64,000 bases of DNA, taken from contig NZ_CP064703.1 of NCBI RefSeq assembly GCF_023101085.1, positions 1,674,001 to 1,738,000 on the forward strand. The letters are read 5' to 3'. This document shows, piece by piece, positions 51,798-62,657 of this stretch (position 1 is the first letter of the stretch; each line of letters opens with the position of its first letter). The translations under genes were made by a program, and so were the position numbers. The notes under the pieces were generated by a model that ran no database searches, had not been told where the DNA came from, and saw only the letters and a program-made list of their open reading frames with translations. This DNA is from Bradyrhizobium sp. 170. GTDB taxonomy: Bacteria; Pseudomonadota; Alphaproteobacteria; Rhizobiales; Xanthobacteraceae.

Positions 51798-53527
51798 TTC
51801 TACTCTCATGTCTTGAGTGCCCCGAGCCTTGCGCGTCTTAACAACATCCGCGCGAATTGCTGTAACTGCATCGCAACATTTGCGCCGAAAGGAATGCTTG
51901 AACCGAACCCTGCGTCAGGTTGCGGCGTTGCGGATCATCTTCAACTGCCTCGCAATGCTCCTTCGCGTGCGAACGTAGATTGCGTAGGCGTGGACGAAAA
52001 GCGGGCTGCTGATCTCAGCGGATGAAGCGCACCGCAAGGGGTAGGCGAGTTCAGCGAATCGAACTCGGCCAGGAAGCATTCACGGTCAATGCGGCGCTGA
52101 TCCTGCGCGAGACGAAATTCGAAGTCGTGCGATGGCTCTGGATCTCTCTTCTCGCCCAGTGCAGATGGCCACGGGCATCGAAGCGGTGTAGATGCCGGAG
52201 GAGAGTGAAAGGTGCTCCTTGTCGGTGCTGCCGCAATCGTGCTCGCCGTCGCATTTAGTTCAAGCGTTAGCTCGCGTGCCAGACATATCTTCTCCGCGAT
52301 GCGCACCAGCGCTGATTGGAATTCGGTCCGGCAATGGCTTCCGCGCATGCTAAGGTCACACAAATGTACGTTGCAAGGTCCGGGGCCGGTTGTGAATCCA
52401 CCGCCGTCGACCCGATCGTCCGTGAACGGCCAACTCGCAGTCTTCACCGTCAGTGTCTCGGGTCAAATCGGCGATCAGTCACACGTTACACCGCGCTGTT
52501 GGGACTGACTCCACGCGAGCACGCGCGTGGTCTCCACGCTGCCTTGCGATTCTGTGCTCGCGAACTGACGACGGTGGGCGTTCGCCCTCGTGTGGCAGAT
52601 CGGCAATTTCCTTGCTCGAGCAAGGCCGAATGCAGCGTTAGGAACCACGGCGTGCGGGAACTCGGAGCGGCGGCGGAGCAGAAGTGCCGGAATGAAAGTA
52701 AGCGCCATAGAGCCGGGCGTGCTCACGTCGCTTGCGGGAACGCCAGCTGCGCATAGCGTATCCTAATCCAAAGCCGCCGAAGAAGATCATAGTGAGAAAA
52801 AGAAGCGGTGTCGTCATCTCGATGTCTAAACCGGAGGATTGCTTTGATGTGTTACGTCACACTCCCGCCATCGGTCGTTGACTAGTTGGTCGGCGCGAGG
52901 CGGCGGATGCCTGGTTCCTACAACGTGACGCTACGTACGATTCAAATCCCTTCGGCTACTATAGCGCGACAATCTGGATGGGACGCACTTCCATCCTGAT
53001 TGCCGCGCCGCAAGCTGCTCCCTCCCACTTGAGGTGGCCTGCAGCAGCAGTGTGCGTGGAGCCAGGCATAGTATGCAGATCCGCGGAGTGGCCCACGCCG
53101 TGATCGTTGCAGGAAAACGACATTCGTGATGGCCGATACCTGTGGTTTGGTCAGAGTGCTGCGCTTCTCTGGGCGGCATTGCCCCGCCCGCCGCGGGCAA
53201 CGGAGAAGACTTTCGGTCGCAGCTGAAACGTGGACGAGACTAGCCGTCTCGCGGCGCACTCGAAGTGCCGTTAGGACCTGGACTATTTGCGCGCCGCGGC
53301 GGCCGGCAGGCGGTCGCATTAGTGCAAGGGGTACCGTACTCGTCCTCTGAGACCGAGGGCTTGAATACACGGTTCTTGACTTGACGATGCCGGAGAAGTG
53401 GTCCTGCCACCTGTCCCGCGGCCTGCCTGCTGACGAGACGAAACTGTTAGGAAAAGCAGGCTGCCTGTATACCAATCGCTGGGCGATCTCGAAAGGACCG
53501 CCGGTTCTCCCGATCGCGTGATCTAAC
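51798..53527. other. Gene-poor region with repeat copy
   Basis: About 1.7 kb in which no open frame has both a start signal and a recognisable product; probably old decayed DNA. It contains the second copy of the 20-base repeat (52926-52945). Confidence 0.35.
52926..52945 (+). repeat. 20-base dispersed repeat, copy 2
   Basis: Identical to 30981-31000 (TGACGCTACGTACGATTCAA). Confidence 0.7.
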
Positions 53528-54240
53528 CTACGCCTTATGCAGAATTCCGCCAGGTGCTAGGCGCAACCTCGATTTGATTAGACGAGTAAGAGTTGAACGT
53601 CTGATCGAGCAAATCGCCAAGAACGCAGGCACCATGAGTCGGGTCGGAGTTGGCTTCACGTGGACGTGAGCCGGATCAGTGTTGCGCAGCACAGTCCAGC
53701 TGTTGCGGGTAATGGCTTGCTCGTCCGGAAGCTCACTCACTTTCATCCTCGAACAGTATCGCTTTGGTGTGCGAGCGCTGGACATAGATGCTTTGGGTAA
53801 GATAGGCAAATCATGTTACCGCACCGAAGTAGCTCTTCGGGGTCAGCGGTAAGGGGCTGCAACTCGGGACTGACGGCGGCGACATCGCGCGCCACGCGCC
53901 ACAATACTTTCGAAAATAAGACGACTGTCGCGAGATCCGAAAGGATGACCCTGCACCCACGATCCGATATGACTGGATTGACCATGTTGCCCGAAATGAT
54001 CAAAAGCTGGAGGTGGAGCAGGGCTTGGCGAATGGGAGCGGCGAGCCCTTCCGCGCGCGGGACATTGGCACAGTTGCCGTCCTCTCATCATAAATACTCA
54101 TCACCGAAGCACGCGCGCAGCGGGACAATGCCGCGAGCTCATGGCGGGTGGATCCAGGTTGATCCTGCGGCCAGCGAGTTTGCCATTGCGCTCCGTCATG
54201 CGGGATCAAGTACAATAAGAGTAAGACAAACGCCGCTGAG
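53528..54240 (-). pseudogene. Decayed nodD paralogue
   Basis: On the minus strand, pieces matching NodD appear in order in several frames. INLDPPAMSS comes first, MMRGRQLCQ follows, then ISGNMVNPVISDRGCRVILSDLATVV, then LTADPEELLRCGNMICLSYP, and finally a C-terminal RNTDPAHVHVK that parallels the [10 protein letters not shown] segment of the intact nodD1 at 54898. It is a second nodD reduced to a pseudogene by several frameshifts and loss of its N-terminus. Confidence 0.7.
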
Positions 54241-54897
54241 ATGAGGTGTCCCAACCTCCATGCCAGCCTTGCGCAATACCTCTCACTTCCAGGTTCCGCT
54301 CTCCCGAGTTACGTCAGCTCGCGTTGGGCTTTCCGGGCGCGACTGTGGACAGCGTTGGCGTTCGGCAGAACAAGTTGGTTCGACGCGAACGAGCCGGCAT
54401 CGACCCTGTGGGGGCGGCCCGCCAAGAGACGTCTAGCTACTGGCGTGCTTCGGCATTACTGCGATCGCCGGGACAGTAGACGGCAAGGAGAATGCCCACC
54501 GGCAGGCGAAGAGCGGTGCGGCTGCGCTACCAGTGACCACGTTTGCAGCCTCGATCGCAGGTCTTGGTCTACAACCTGACGCGGTGTACGATTCAAGGGA
54601 TTTTAGTGCCGAGGCCGGATATCGTTCAACTGACTGGCCGATCATTTCGCGAGCTCTGAGCTCAGCTCATGTAGAACAGTGCGATGCAGCCCGTCGGATC
54701 AGCGGAAAGTCGTTGCGGAGCGCCGCCGAACGAGCTGTATGACGCGCAAGATCGTCACGCCAGCGCGAGATCAATAGCGCCGCCGACCCGATCAAACTAC
54801 GCCCAAGCGCGCCAATCCGAACACCAGCGAGGACCGGAGCTTCGAGCCTGGCGTAGATCTGGTTAACGGAGAGTAGGTCGCAAACGGCCGAACAATC
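54241..54897. other. Spacer between nodD pseudogene and nodD1
   Basis: About 650 bases without a supported gene. It contains a third, diverged copy of the 20-base repeat at 54577-54596 (three mismatches). No nod box is seen here. Confidence 0.35.
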
Positions 54898-55842
54898 CTA
54901 GAACGGGCCGTGACATTGGTTGGTCTCGGACGGAGAGACCATCATGGATGCCTCTTGCAAGAATATGTTGCGCATCCAAATGCTTGCAGGATCAGTATTA
55001 TGAATGGCCGGCCATTGGACGGCCTCGGTGAATGTGAGAAGTCGCAGCGGAGGTTCGATGACCCGCAGGGGCATCGTGTTTGCGAAATGGCTGACCAGTC
55101 TTGAGGGCATGCTCGCTATACGGTTGGTGCCCAATAACATAGGCGGAATCATACCAAAACCCTGCACGGCGACCTCGGTGCGTATCTTGAAACCATGCTC
55201 GAGCAAGAGCCATTCGTGGAAGGAGGGCCTCAGGGAGCGCCCGAACTGGGCTTCCACGTGCCCGATGGACATGTACTTCTCGAACGTAAGTCGCGGCGCC
55301 AGCTGCTTGTTCATGGGGCAGCCCACGCAAACGAAAGTGTCCTCGAACAGTGCCGCCTTGGGATGCGCACTCGACATGAACATCTCCGGATACATGAGAA
55401 AATCGACTTCGCAGCGCCGGAGAAGTTCATCGGGTTCCTCTACGGGCGGCAGCAACTCGAAATTGATTGTTGGAGCTTCCCGCGCGACGCGGTCCACGAT
55501 TCGTCGAAGAAACACGACAGTCATGAAGTCGGACAGGATGATCCTGAATCGCCGATTCGATTGAGACGGATTGAAGCCGTCCGGAGAAATGATGGAGAGC
55601 TGAATGTGAGCGAGAGCCTCGCGAATCGGGACTGCGAGCGCTTCAGCCCGCGGCGTTGGGACAAGCTTCCGGCCCCTCATCGTGAATAGCTCATCGCGAA
55701 AGTAAGTGCGAAGCCGCGCGACGGCAGCACTCATGGCAGGTTGACTGAGGTTGATGCTTCTTGCCGCCGCAGTGAGATTGCCTTGCGTCACCAGGGCGTC
55801 GAACGCGACGAGGAGATTCAGATCGAGGCCCTTGAAACGCAT
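54898..55842 (-). CDS. nodD1: LysR-type flavonoid-responsive activator NodD1
   Basis: 314 residues. The N-terminal HTH ([38 protein letters not shown]) is followed by the LysR effector domain ([53 protein letters not shown]). NodD binds the nod box and, with host flavonoids, activates the nod operon. The gene is divergent from nodA with the nod box between them, the classical arrangement. Length and motifs are complete. Confidence 0.96.
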   Translation of the reverse strand: MRFKGLDLNLLVAFDALVTQGNLTAAARSINLSQPAMSAAVARLRTYFRDELFTMRGRKLVPTPRAEALAVPIREALAHIQLSIISPDGFNPSQSNRRFRIILSDFMTVVFLRRIVDRVAREAPTINFELLPPVEEPDELLRRCEVDFLMYPEMFMSSAHPKAALFEDTFVCVGCPMNKQLAPRLTFEKYMSIGHVEAQFGRSLRPSFHEWLLLEHGFKIRTEVAVQGFGMIPPMLLGTNRIASMPSRLVSHFANTMPLRVIEPPLRLLTFTEAVQWPAIHNTDPASIWMRNIFLQEASMMVSPSETNQCHGPF

Positions 55843-55853
55843 AATCCTGAGTG

Positions 55854-55900
55854 ATCCATGTTATGAATGTGTTCTATCGATACAATCGATTTTACCATTT
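55854..55900 (+). promoter_or_regulatory. nod box
   Basis: The 47-base operator begins ATCCATGTTATGAATG and contains ATCGATACAATCGATTTTACC, the conserved core bound by NodD. It lies between divergent nodD1 and the nod operon, starting 12 bases upstream of the nodD1 start codon. Confidence 0.93.
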
Positions 55901-56284
55901 GTACCGAATGAGGGTAGCAAAGGATAGTTTAGCGAGATGTCAGATCTATCAGAATGGTTACAAATCGTTGCGCGTCTCAGCCCAGCGCCAGGGATCGATC
56001 AAGACATCTGGACCGTGCGGTCGCAGTTTCGCGCGTGTTGCGCAGGTCATATCTCGGCGACCTAGCACGGTGGGAATCCGCAAATGTGGGTGGGCGTATA
56101 GGACGAGAAAACCTTCGTATGGCTTCGCCAACCCATTCTATATCGGCCGTATACCGCCGTAGAATTGAGCGAACGCTCAACCTGGCCGTAGATCTCCGTC
56201 CAGTTGGACCCCTCCGGTTGCGGGTGCCAAATGTGTTTTGGTGGCATCCGATTGCGTCCTTGCTGCGGGGAAATCGTGCGGAAC
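55901..56284 (+). other. Leader between nod box and receiver-domain gene
   Basis: 384 bases. No supported gene or terminator, so transcription from the nod box should read into the receiver gene and nodA. Confidence 0.4.
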
Positions 56285-56701
56285 ATGCAAGCGAAGGCGT
56301 CCTGGGCGAATCTGATGCGAGTTGCGCACACGATCGACGTCGTATCCATTGTGAATGCAGATCGGTCAGTGCGTGAAGCTCTGACGGATATGGTGTTTTC
56401 CGCGGGTTACGTACCCGAACCCTTCGAGAGCGCAGACGAGTTCTTAAAATCGGGCCGCCGTTTGATCACGTCGTGCTTGATCGCGGATACGCAGTCGAGC
56501 GGGATGAGTGGCTTTGAGCTTTTCCATCATCTGGCTGCATCCGGAGGCGCGATTCCCACCGTTCTTCTCACAGACAACTCCGAAGACGATATGAGGCGAG
56601 TCCTGCAAGCTGGACTCCAGTTCTTGAGCAAGCCTTTCGAGCGTAGCGAACTGCTGGCCTGCGTCAGGAGCCAGATAATGAATAGGAATTACTCTCTATG
56701 A
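56285..56701 (+). CDS. FixJ-type single receiver-domain protein in the nod operon
   Basis: 138 residues. Receiver features in order: [24 protein letters not shown] (normally VDDDxxVREAL), [20 protein letters not shown] with the phospho-acceptor Asp, [11 protein letters not shown] with the conserved Thr, and [13 protein letters not shown] with the conserved Lys. The acidic pair is reduced to one Asp (NAD). There is no output domain. It lies between the nod box and nodA, and its TGA overlaps the nodA ATG (ATGA), so the two are translationally coupled. Starts at ATG 56285 or 56315 are possible. This is the position of nodY in B. japonicum; I cannot recall NodY's sequence well enough to say whether this is a relative. 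Confidence 0.75.
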   Translation: MQAKASWANLMRVAHTIDVVSIVNADRSVREALTDMVFSAGYVPEPFESADEFLKSGRRLITSCLIADTQSSGMSGFELFHHLAASGGAIPTVLLTDNSEDDMRRVLQAGLQFLSKPFERSELLACVRSQIMNRNYSL

Positions 56702-57330
56702 AAATGATCGCGCCCGGATCCACACGAGGTGTTTCGGCGCGCCCTCCAGTTCGTTGGAGGCTGTGCTGGGAAAATGAGCTTCAACTTGCTGACCATATTG
56801 ACTTGTCCGACTTCTTCCGGAAGACCTATGGTCCAACCGGGGCATTCAATGCAAAGCCCTTTGAAGGTCATCGAAGCTGGGCCGGCGCAAGGCCTGAGAT
56901 TCGGGCAATCGGCTACGATGATCGTGGCGTCGCGATTCACATCGGCGCACTGCGCCGCTTCATAAAAGTTGGTGAGGTCGATCTGCTTGTGGCTGAACTC
57001 GGATTGTACGGGGTACGCCCAGATCTCGAGGGGCTCGGCATCAGTCACTCCATCCGCGTGATGTATCCCGTATTGCAAGATCTTGGGGTGCCGTTCGGCT
57101 TTGGCACGGTCCGATCTGCCCTTCAGAAACATATTACCAGGCTGCTCGGGCGACAGGGATTGGCGACTGTTCTGCCAGGGCTCCGTGTCCGGTCCACTCG
57201 TCCGGATATCTATCTCACTGTGCCTCCGACGCGCGTGGAGGACGTGGTCGTCCTTGTTCTGCCGATTGCGAGGCCAATGAGCGAATGGCCGGCCGGTGAG
57301 ATGATTGAACGGAACGGGCCAGAACTGTGA
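56698..57330 (+). CDS. nodA: Nod factor N-acyltransferase NodA
   Basis: 210 residues. The family core is clear: [21 protein letters not shown], then [26 protein letters not shown] and [19 protein letters not shown]. NodA attaches the fatty acyl chain to the free amino group on the chitooligosaccharide. The ATG overlaps the stop of the receiver gene, and the N-terminal 15 residues or so before VRWRLCW are strain-variable. The stop overlaps the nodB GTG. Confidence 0.96.
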   Translation: MKMIAPGSTRGVSARPPVRWRLCWENELQLADHIDLSDFFRKTYGPTGAFNAKPFEGHRSWAGARPEIRAIGYDDRGVAIHIGALRRFIKVGEVDLLVAELGLYGVRPDLEGLGISHSIRVMYPVLQDLGVPFGFGTVRSALQKHITRLLGRQGLATVLPGLRVRSTRPDIYLTVPPTRVEDVVVLVLPIARPMSEWPAGEMIERNGPEL

Positions 57331-57986
57331 CGTCCGCAGACGACGAGGCTGAAGCGCGGAGCGACTACGCCGACGCCGGCGGAGAGCACTGCGTCTATCT
57401 GACATTTGATGATGGTCCCAACCCGCATTGCACGCCGGCTATCCTGGATGTGCTGGCGCAGCATCGCGCCTCCGCGACCTTCTGCGTGATCGGTGCATAT
57501 GCAGCGGGTCAGCCGGAGCTGATCCAGCGCATCATTGCAGAAGGGCACGAAATCGCAAACCACACAATGACGCACCCGGATTTATCCAAATGCATGCCGG
57601 ATGAGGTGGAATACGAGATCCTCACGACGAACAAGGTCATCGGAATGGCCTGCCCCCGAGCCTCTGTGCGGCACATGCGTGCGCCGTATGGGACTTGGAC
57701 CAAGGAGGCCCTTGCCGCGTCGGCGAAGGCCGAACTGGCAGCCCTGCACTGGTCAGTCGACCCGCAAGACTGGTCTCGTCCTGGCGCCGAGGCGATTGTT
57801 GCCGCGGTGATGGCCTCGGTCCGGCCGGGGGCAATCGTGCTCCTGCACGACGGGTGCCCTCCCGACGAGTTGGAACGCCGCCCTCACTCTGGTCGGCGCG
57901 ACCAGACTGTGACGGCGCTCGCCCAGCTCATTCCAGCACTGCGTGACCGTGGATTTGCAATCCGGTCGCTTCCTCAAACTCACTGA
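57327..57986 (+). CDS. nodB: Chitooligosaccharide deacetylase NodB
   Basis: 219 residues of the polysaccharide deacetylase (NodB homology) fold. The catalytic Asp motif is in [14 protein letters not shown], the metal histidines in [12 protein letters not shown], and later motifs are RAPYGTWT and IVLLHDGCP. It removes the N-acetyl group at the non-reducing end so NodA can acylate it. GTG 57327 overlaps the nodA stop. Confidence 0.96.
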   Translation: MTSADDEAEARSDYADAGGEHCVYLTFDDGPNPHCTPAILDVLAQHRASATFCVIGAYAAGQPELIQRIIAEGHEIANHTMTHPDLSKCMPDEVEYEILTTNKVIGMACPRASVRHMRAPYGTWTKEALAASAKAELAALHWSVDPQDWSRPGAEAIVAAVMASVRPGAIVLLHDGCPPDELERRPHSGRRDQTVTALAQLIPALRDRGFAIRSLPQTH

Positions 57987-58000
57987 ATAGATCAATCCCC

Positions 58001-59323
58001 ATGAGCCTGCTTGCCACCATCAGCACCGTTGCTGCTGCCTCCTACGCGTTGCTCTCCAGCGTCCATAAGAGTGCGCAGGCGCTTTATGCGCTGCAAACCG
58101 ACGCCTCACTGCCGCCGTACGACCCGATCGACAACGGTGCTCTGCCCAGCGTGGATGTCATCGTGCCCTGCTTCAACGAGGACCCGCGCACGCTGGCGGC
58201 CTGCCTGAAGTCTCTCGCAAGCCAGGACTACCCAGGGCGATTGCAGGTCTATGTGGTCGATGACGGCTCTGCAAATGTCGGTGCAGTGGCTCCGGTCCAT
58301 GGGAGCTACGCATATGACCCGAGGTTCAACGTCATTCTGCTGCCAAGCAACGTTGGAAAGCGCAAGGCGCAGATCGCAGCGATACGCCGGTCGTTCGGCG
58401 ATCTCGTGCTCAACGTCGATTCCGACACGGAAATCGCCAGCGACGTGGTCAGCAAGCTCGTACGCAAGATGCAGGATCCAGCCGTCGGCGCGGCCATGGG
58501 GCAATTGACGGCCAGCAACCGGAACGACAGCTGGCTGACCCGATTGATCGACATGGAGTACTGGCTGGCTTGCAACGAAGAGCGCGCGGCGCAGACGCGC
58601 TTTGGTGCCGTCATGTGCTGCTGCGGGCCGTGTGCCATGTACCGCCGTTCCGCGCTGCTGTTGCTGCTGGACCAGTACGAGACGCAGTTCTTCCGGGGAA
58701 AGCCGAGCGACTTCGGTGAGGACCGTCATCTGACGATCCTCATGCTCAAGGCAGGGTTTCGAACCGAGTACGTTCCGGACGCCATCGCCGCCACGGTGGT
58801 CCCGGACAGGCTCTTGCCGTATCTGCGGCAACAGCTCCGCTGGGCGCGGAGCACTTACCGCGACACGCTGCTGGGTTTGCACCTGTTGCCCGGCCTGGAC
58901 CGGTACCTTACGCTCGACGTGCTCGGACAGAACCTCGGGCCGCTGCTGCTCGCCATCTCATCGATTGCCGCGCTCGCTCAGCTCGCGCTCACCGGCACCG
59001 TGCCCTGGTGGACCGGTCTGACCATCGTCGCGATGACCATGATTCGATGCAGCGTAGCGGCCCTTCGTGCGGGCGAGTTTCGATTTCTCGGCTTCTCGCT
59101 GCACACCCCGATCAACATCTTCCTCCTGCTCCCGATGAAAGCCTACGCGCTCTGTACCTTGAGCAACAGCGACTGGCTCTCGCGCAAAGTAGCGAAATCA
59201 TCAGACGTCGATGAATCGAAGGCCTCGATCGAAGACGCAACAACTGGACCAAGCCTTAACCCGGCATCGGAAACGCCTGGCTCAATTCGCGGGCAGGTCT
59301 TTCGCGCGCTCCCTGGCAGCTGA
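58001..59323 (+). CDS. nodC: N-acetylglucosaminyltransferase NodC
   Basis: 440 residues of a family 2 processive glycosyltransferase at the inner membrane. Signature residues: VDDGS, DSDTEI, FGEDRHLTI and QLRWARST (QxxRW). N-terminal and C-terminal hydrophobic segments flank the catalytic domain (LLLAISSIAALAQLAL, TPINIFLLLPMKAYAL). It makes the chitin oligomer backbone of the Nod factor. It starts 15 bases after nodB. Confidence 0.96.
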   Translation: MSLLATISTVAAASYALLSSVHKSAQALYALQTDASLPPYDPIDNGALPSVDVIVPCFNEDPRTLAACLKSLASQDYPGRLQVYVVDDGSANVGAVAPVHGSYAYDPRFNVILLPSNVGKRKAQIAAIRRSFGDLVLNVDSDTEIASDVVSKLVRKMQDPAVGAAMGQLTASNRNDSWLTRLIDMEYWLACNEERAAQTRFGAVMCCCGPCAMYRRSALLLLLDQYETQFFRGKPSDFGEDRHLTILMLKAGFRTEYVPDAIAATVVPDRLLPYLRQQLRWARSTYRDTLLGLHLLPGLDRYLTLDVLGQNLGPLLLAISSIAALAQLALTGTVPWWTGLTIVAMTMIRCSVAALRAGEFRFLGFSLHTPINIFLLLPMKAYALCTLSNSDWLSRKVAKSSDVDESKASIEDATTGPSLNPASETPGSIRGQVFRALPGS

Positions 59324-59378
59324 TCGCGTCTGATGGCATTGCGGCCGAGACTGACTGACAGCTTTGTAGGGGGATTTA

Positions 59379-60011
59379 GTGGTGAGCGTGGACAAGACAT
59401 ATCAATCGTTGCAACGGGAGCTGACTAACGATGACCCGTGGCGGCTTGACGACAATCCGTTCGAACGTGAGCGTCACACCCAATTGCTACGGCTATCGCT
59501 GTCGAACGGCGCCGTCTCAACCGGCCTCGAGGTCGGGTGCGCTGCCGGTGCATTCACAGAGAAGCTTGCTCCTCACTGCAAACGGCTCACGGTCATCGAT
59601 GTTATGCCGCGAGCGATCGGTCGAGCGGTCCAGCGGACCAAGAGGTGGTCGCATATCAGCTGGGCGGCGACCGATATTCTGCAGTTCTCGACCGAAGAGC
59701 TGTTCGATCTGATCGTGGTCGCCGAAGTTCTCTACTACCTCGAAGACATGACACGGATGCGTACCGCAATCGACAAGATGGTGAACATGCTTGCTCCACG
59801 TGGGCATCTGGTCTTCGGATCTGCACGTGATGCCACCTGCAGGCGATGGGGGCATGTCGCTGGCGCCGAGACAGTCATCACGATTTTGACTGAAGCGCTC
59901 ATTGAGGTCGAACGCGTGCAGTGCCAGGGGCAGTCGGCTGACGAAGACTGCTTGTTGGTCCGTTTTCGCAATCCGGAGCGATCTTCGATCCGTCCTAACG
60001 GTCGAGCTTGA
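59379..60011 (+). CDS. nodS: SAM-dependent N-methyltransferase NodS
   Basis: 210 residues. The SAM-binding motif TGLEVGCAAGAFTEKLA is near residues 48-64, then LTVIDVMPRAI, FDLIVVAEVLYYLED and PRGHLVFGSA. It methylates the deacetylated amino nitrogen of the chitooligosaccharide before acylation. Tandem GTG codons at 59379 and 59382 follow GGGGGA. The stop lies 11 bases before the nodU ATG. Confidence 0.95.
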   Translation: MVSVDKTYQSLQRELTNDDPWRLDDNPFERERHTQLLRLSLSNGAVSTGLEVGCAAGAFTEKLAPHCKRLTVIDVMPRAIGRAVQRTKRWSHISWAATDILQFSTEELFDLIVVAEVLYYLEDMTRMRTAIDKMVNMLAPRGHLVFGSARDATCRRWGHVAGAETVITILTEALIEVERVQCQGQSADEDCLLVRFRNPERSSIRPNGRA

Positions 60012-60022
60012 AAGGAGCCACT

Positions 60023-61735
60023 ATGCGTATCTGCGGTATCAAGTTGACGCATGACGGGGCAGTCGCTCTGATCGAGGACGGCCGGGTGGTGTTTTGTGTC
60101 GAACAGGAGAAGCTGAACAACAATCCGCGTTATCAAACCATTGACAATTTGGATGCCGTTGTTGGCGCCTTGGCGGAGCACGGGCTGGATCCGAGCGATG
60201 TTGATCAGTTCGTCATTGATGGCTGGGATGGAGAGTTCGAGTCGCAGTTTGAAGTCCTTAGTGGGACGACGACCATCAAGCTCAAGGGCGCGCCGTATGT
60301 CGAACGGCAAGGCGATAGCCCCCTGACGCCCCGCGATCGCATCGGCCTCATGCTTGATGGGAAGCTATATCCCTATCAAAGCTATCCCCATGTCACCGGG
60401 CACGTAGCATCCGCATACTGCGCCAGCTCGTTTGCCAAATCCGCACAATCTGCTTTCTGCTTGGTGTGGGACGGCTGCATGTTTCCACGCCTCTACTATG
60501 TCGAGCCCCACGGCATCCGGTTCATCGAGTGCCTGTTTCCGATGATAGGTCACGCCTATGCGACGGCAGGACATCACTTTGGACCTTACAGGCGGGCAGA
60601 CCGGACCAGCTGGGATCTCGGTATTGCCGGCAAGCTGATGGCCTATATCGCGCTGGGATCGCCCGACGAGGACAGTATTAAGACGTTTCATGAACTTTAT
60701 GAGGCGCACTTTGCCACGGATGCTGAGGGCGCTTGTCCTGAGCTTGAAGAGGTCAACAGCTCACAATCGCCACTTGAAGCTTTGCACGACTTCTTCGATG
60801 CGTGCGCAATGCGATTGAAGGAAAAGCAAGCCGAAGACGTCCTTGCGTCATTTCACGTCTTTCTAGAGCGTCTGCTGGTTCGCACCATTGCTGATGTTGT
60901 GGAGCGGCATTCGGATCTTGCGGGGGCGCGTAACCTCTGCATAGCCGGCGGCTGTGGCCTGAATATTAAGTGGAATAGTGCATTTCGTGCGACCGGCCTG
61001 TTCGATGTCGTGTGGGTGCCGCCCTTTCCGAACGACAGCGGCTCAGCCATTGGTACTGCTTGCTCTGCACTGGCGGCACAGCAAGGCTTTAGAGCTCTGG
61101 AATGGTCGGTCTACAGTGGACCGGCCGTTCGTCCCAGCGAAGTGCCGCCCGAATGGGAGGGCGCGCCCTGCACTATGGGCGAACTTGCGGCAATCCTCGC
61201 TTGCGACAAGCCCGTGGTCTTCCTTGCCGGGCGTGCCGAGCTCGGACCACGAGCCTTGGGTGGCAGAAGCATTCTCGCGGCTGCGAGCTGGGAAGGAATG
61301 AAAGATCATCTCAACGACATCAAACTTCGTGAGCATTTCAGGCCGGTAGCGCCGATATGCCTGGAGGATCGTGCGGCGGAGATTTTTAGCCCTGGAATAC
61401 CCGATCCGTACATGCTGTTCGATCACCAGACGCGACCGGAATGGCGGGACAAAATTCCCGCCGTCGTGCATCTCGATGGATCTGCTCGTCTACAGACCGT
61501 TTCCAGAACCTCTCAGCATAAAGTGGCCGAGCTTCTCGTCGAATACGAGAAACTCACAGCCATTCCGCTGCTTTGCAATACCAGCGCCAATCTGCATGGA
61601 CGCGGCTTTTTCCCGGATGCTGCCGCCGCGTGCCAGTGGGGACGCGTCGATCACGTATGGTGTAACGGCCTGCTTTACACAAGAAAGCGCGCGAGCGAGG
61701 AAGCGGCGCGAACAACGTCCGTCGCGATGGCGTAA
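60023..61735 (+). CDS. nodU: Nod factor O-carbamoyltransferase NodU
   Basis: 570 residues. The N-terminal Kae1-like domain starts [22 protein letters not shown] (nucleotide-binding glycine-rich segment) and carries metal-binding histidines in [15 protein letters not shown]. The C-terminal YrdC-like carbamoyltransferase part holds the conserved [13 protein letters not shown] and [14 protein letters not shown]. It adds a carbamoyl group to the non-reducing sugar. ATG 60023 has AAGGAG at 60011-60016; an earlier in-frame TTG overlapping nodS is not used. Confidence 0.95.
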   Translation: MRICGIKLTHDGAVALIEDGRVVFCVEQEKLNNNPRYQTIDNLDAVVGALAEHGLDPSDVDQFVIDGWDGEFESQFEVLSGTTTIKLKGAPYVERQGDSPLTPRDRIGLMLDGKLYPYQSYPHVTGHVASAYCASSFAKSAQSAFCLVWDGCMFPRLYYVEPHGIRFIECLFPMIGHAYATAGHHFGPYRRADRTSWDLGIAGKLMAYIALGSPDEDSIKTFHELYEAHFATDAEGACPELEEVNSSQSPLEALHDFFDACAMRLKEKQAEDVLASFHVFLERLLVRTIADVVERHSDLAGARNLCIAGGCGLNIKWNSAFRATGLFDVVWVPPFPNDSGSAIGTACSALAAQQGFRALEWSVYSGPAVRPSEVPPEWEGAPCTMGELAAILACDKPVVFLAGRAELGPRALGGRSILAAASWEGMKDHLNDIKLREHFRPVAPICLEDRAAEIFSPGIPDPYMLFDHQTRPEWRDKIPAVVHLDGSARLQTVSRTSQHKVAELLVEYEKLTAIPLLCNTSANLHGRGFFPDAAAACQWGRVDHVWCNGLLYTRKRASEEAARTTSVAMA

Positions 61736-61739
61736 GCAA

Positions 61740-62654
61740 ATGTCAACCGCGGCAGTCGACCTTTTCCAGGTGAGCAAGTTCTACGATGACAGGGTCGTCG
61801 TGGACGCTCTTTCGTTTACCGTCTCGCCGGGAGAGTGCTTCGGTCTGCTGGGACCAAACGGCGCGGGCAAAAGCACGCTTGCGCGTTTGATCCTGGGTGT
61901 AGCATCGCCCGACGCAGGTAAGATATGCGTGCTCGGCGAGCCAGTGCCGGCACGGGCGCGCTTGGCGCGGCGGGGGATCGGGGTTGTCCCACAGTTCGAT
62001 AACCTTGATCTTCAGCTCACGGTGCGCGAAAACTTGCTCGTTTTCGGGCGCTACTTCGCCATGAGCGCGGCTGAGGTGAAAGCGGTCACGCCGTCACTGC
62101 TCGAATTCGCGCGCCTGGAGAACAAGGCGGATGCCCGCGTCGCCGAACTGTCCGGCGGCATGAAGCGACGCCTGACGTTGGCACGGGCCCTCATTAGCGA
62201 CCCGCAGCTCTTAGTGCTTGATGAGCCGACGACCGGCCTTGATCCGCACGGCCGTCACCTGATCTGGGAACGCTTGCGCTCGCTATTAGCGCGCGGCAAA
62301 ACGATCCTTCTCACCACCCACTTCATGGAAGAGGCGGAGCGATTGTGCGACCGCCTGTGTGTGCTCGAGCACGGCCGTAAGATCGCCGAAGGTCAGCCTC
62401 ACGCGCTGATCGAGCAGCAGATCGGCTGCCAAGTGATCGAGATTTACGGTGGTAATCCGCATGAACTGCTGCCGCTGGTCAGACCCCAAGTGCAGCGCGC
62501 TGAGGTGAGCGGGGAGACGCTCTTCTGCTATGTCACGGATCCAGAGCAGGTGCGCCTCCGGCTTGCCAACCGCACGGATCTCCGCTTTCTGCAGCGTCCT
62601 CCAAATCTGGAGGATGTCTTCTTGCGGCTAACCGGGCGAGAGATAAAGGACTGA
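61740..62654 (+). CDS. nodI: Nod factor ABC exporter ATP-binding protein NodI
   Basis: 304 residues. Walker [10 protein letters not shown], the Q-loop in [10 protein letters not shown], signature LSGGMKRR, Walker [14 protein letters not shown] and the switch histidine TTHFMEEAE are all present. It pairs with NodJ to export lipochitooligosaccharides. ATG 61740 lies five bases after the nodU stop; the longer open frame upstream overlaps nodU out of frame and is ignored. Confidence 0.96.
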   Translation: MSTAAVDLFQVSKFYDDRVVVDALSFTVSPGECFGLLGPNGAGKSTLARLILGVASPDAGKICVLGEPVPARARLARRGIGVVPQFDNLDLQLTVRENLLVFGRYFAMSAAEVKAVTPSLLEFARLENKADARVAELSGGMKRRLTLARALISDPQLLVLDEPTTGLDPHGRHLIWERLRSLLARGKTILLTTHFMEEAERLCDRLCVLEHGRKIAEGQPHALIEQQIGCQVIEIYGGNPHELLPLVRPQVQRAEVSGETLFCYVTDPEQVRLRLANRTDLRFLQRPPNLEDVFLRLTGREIKD

Positions 62655-62657
62655 ACG

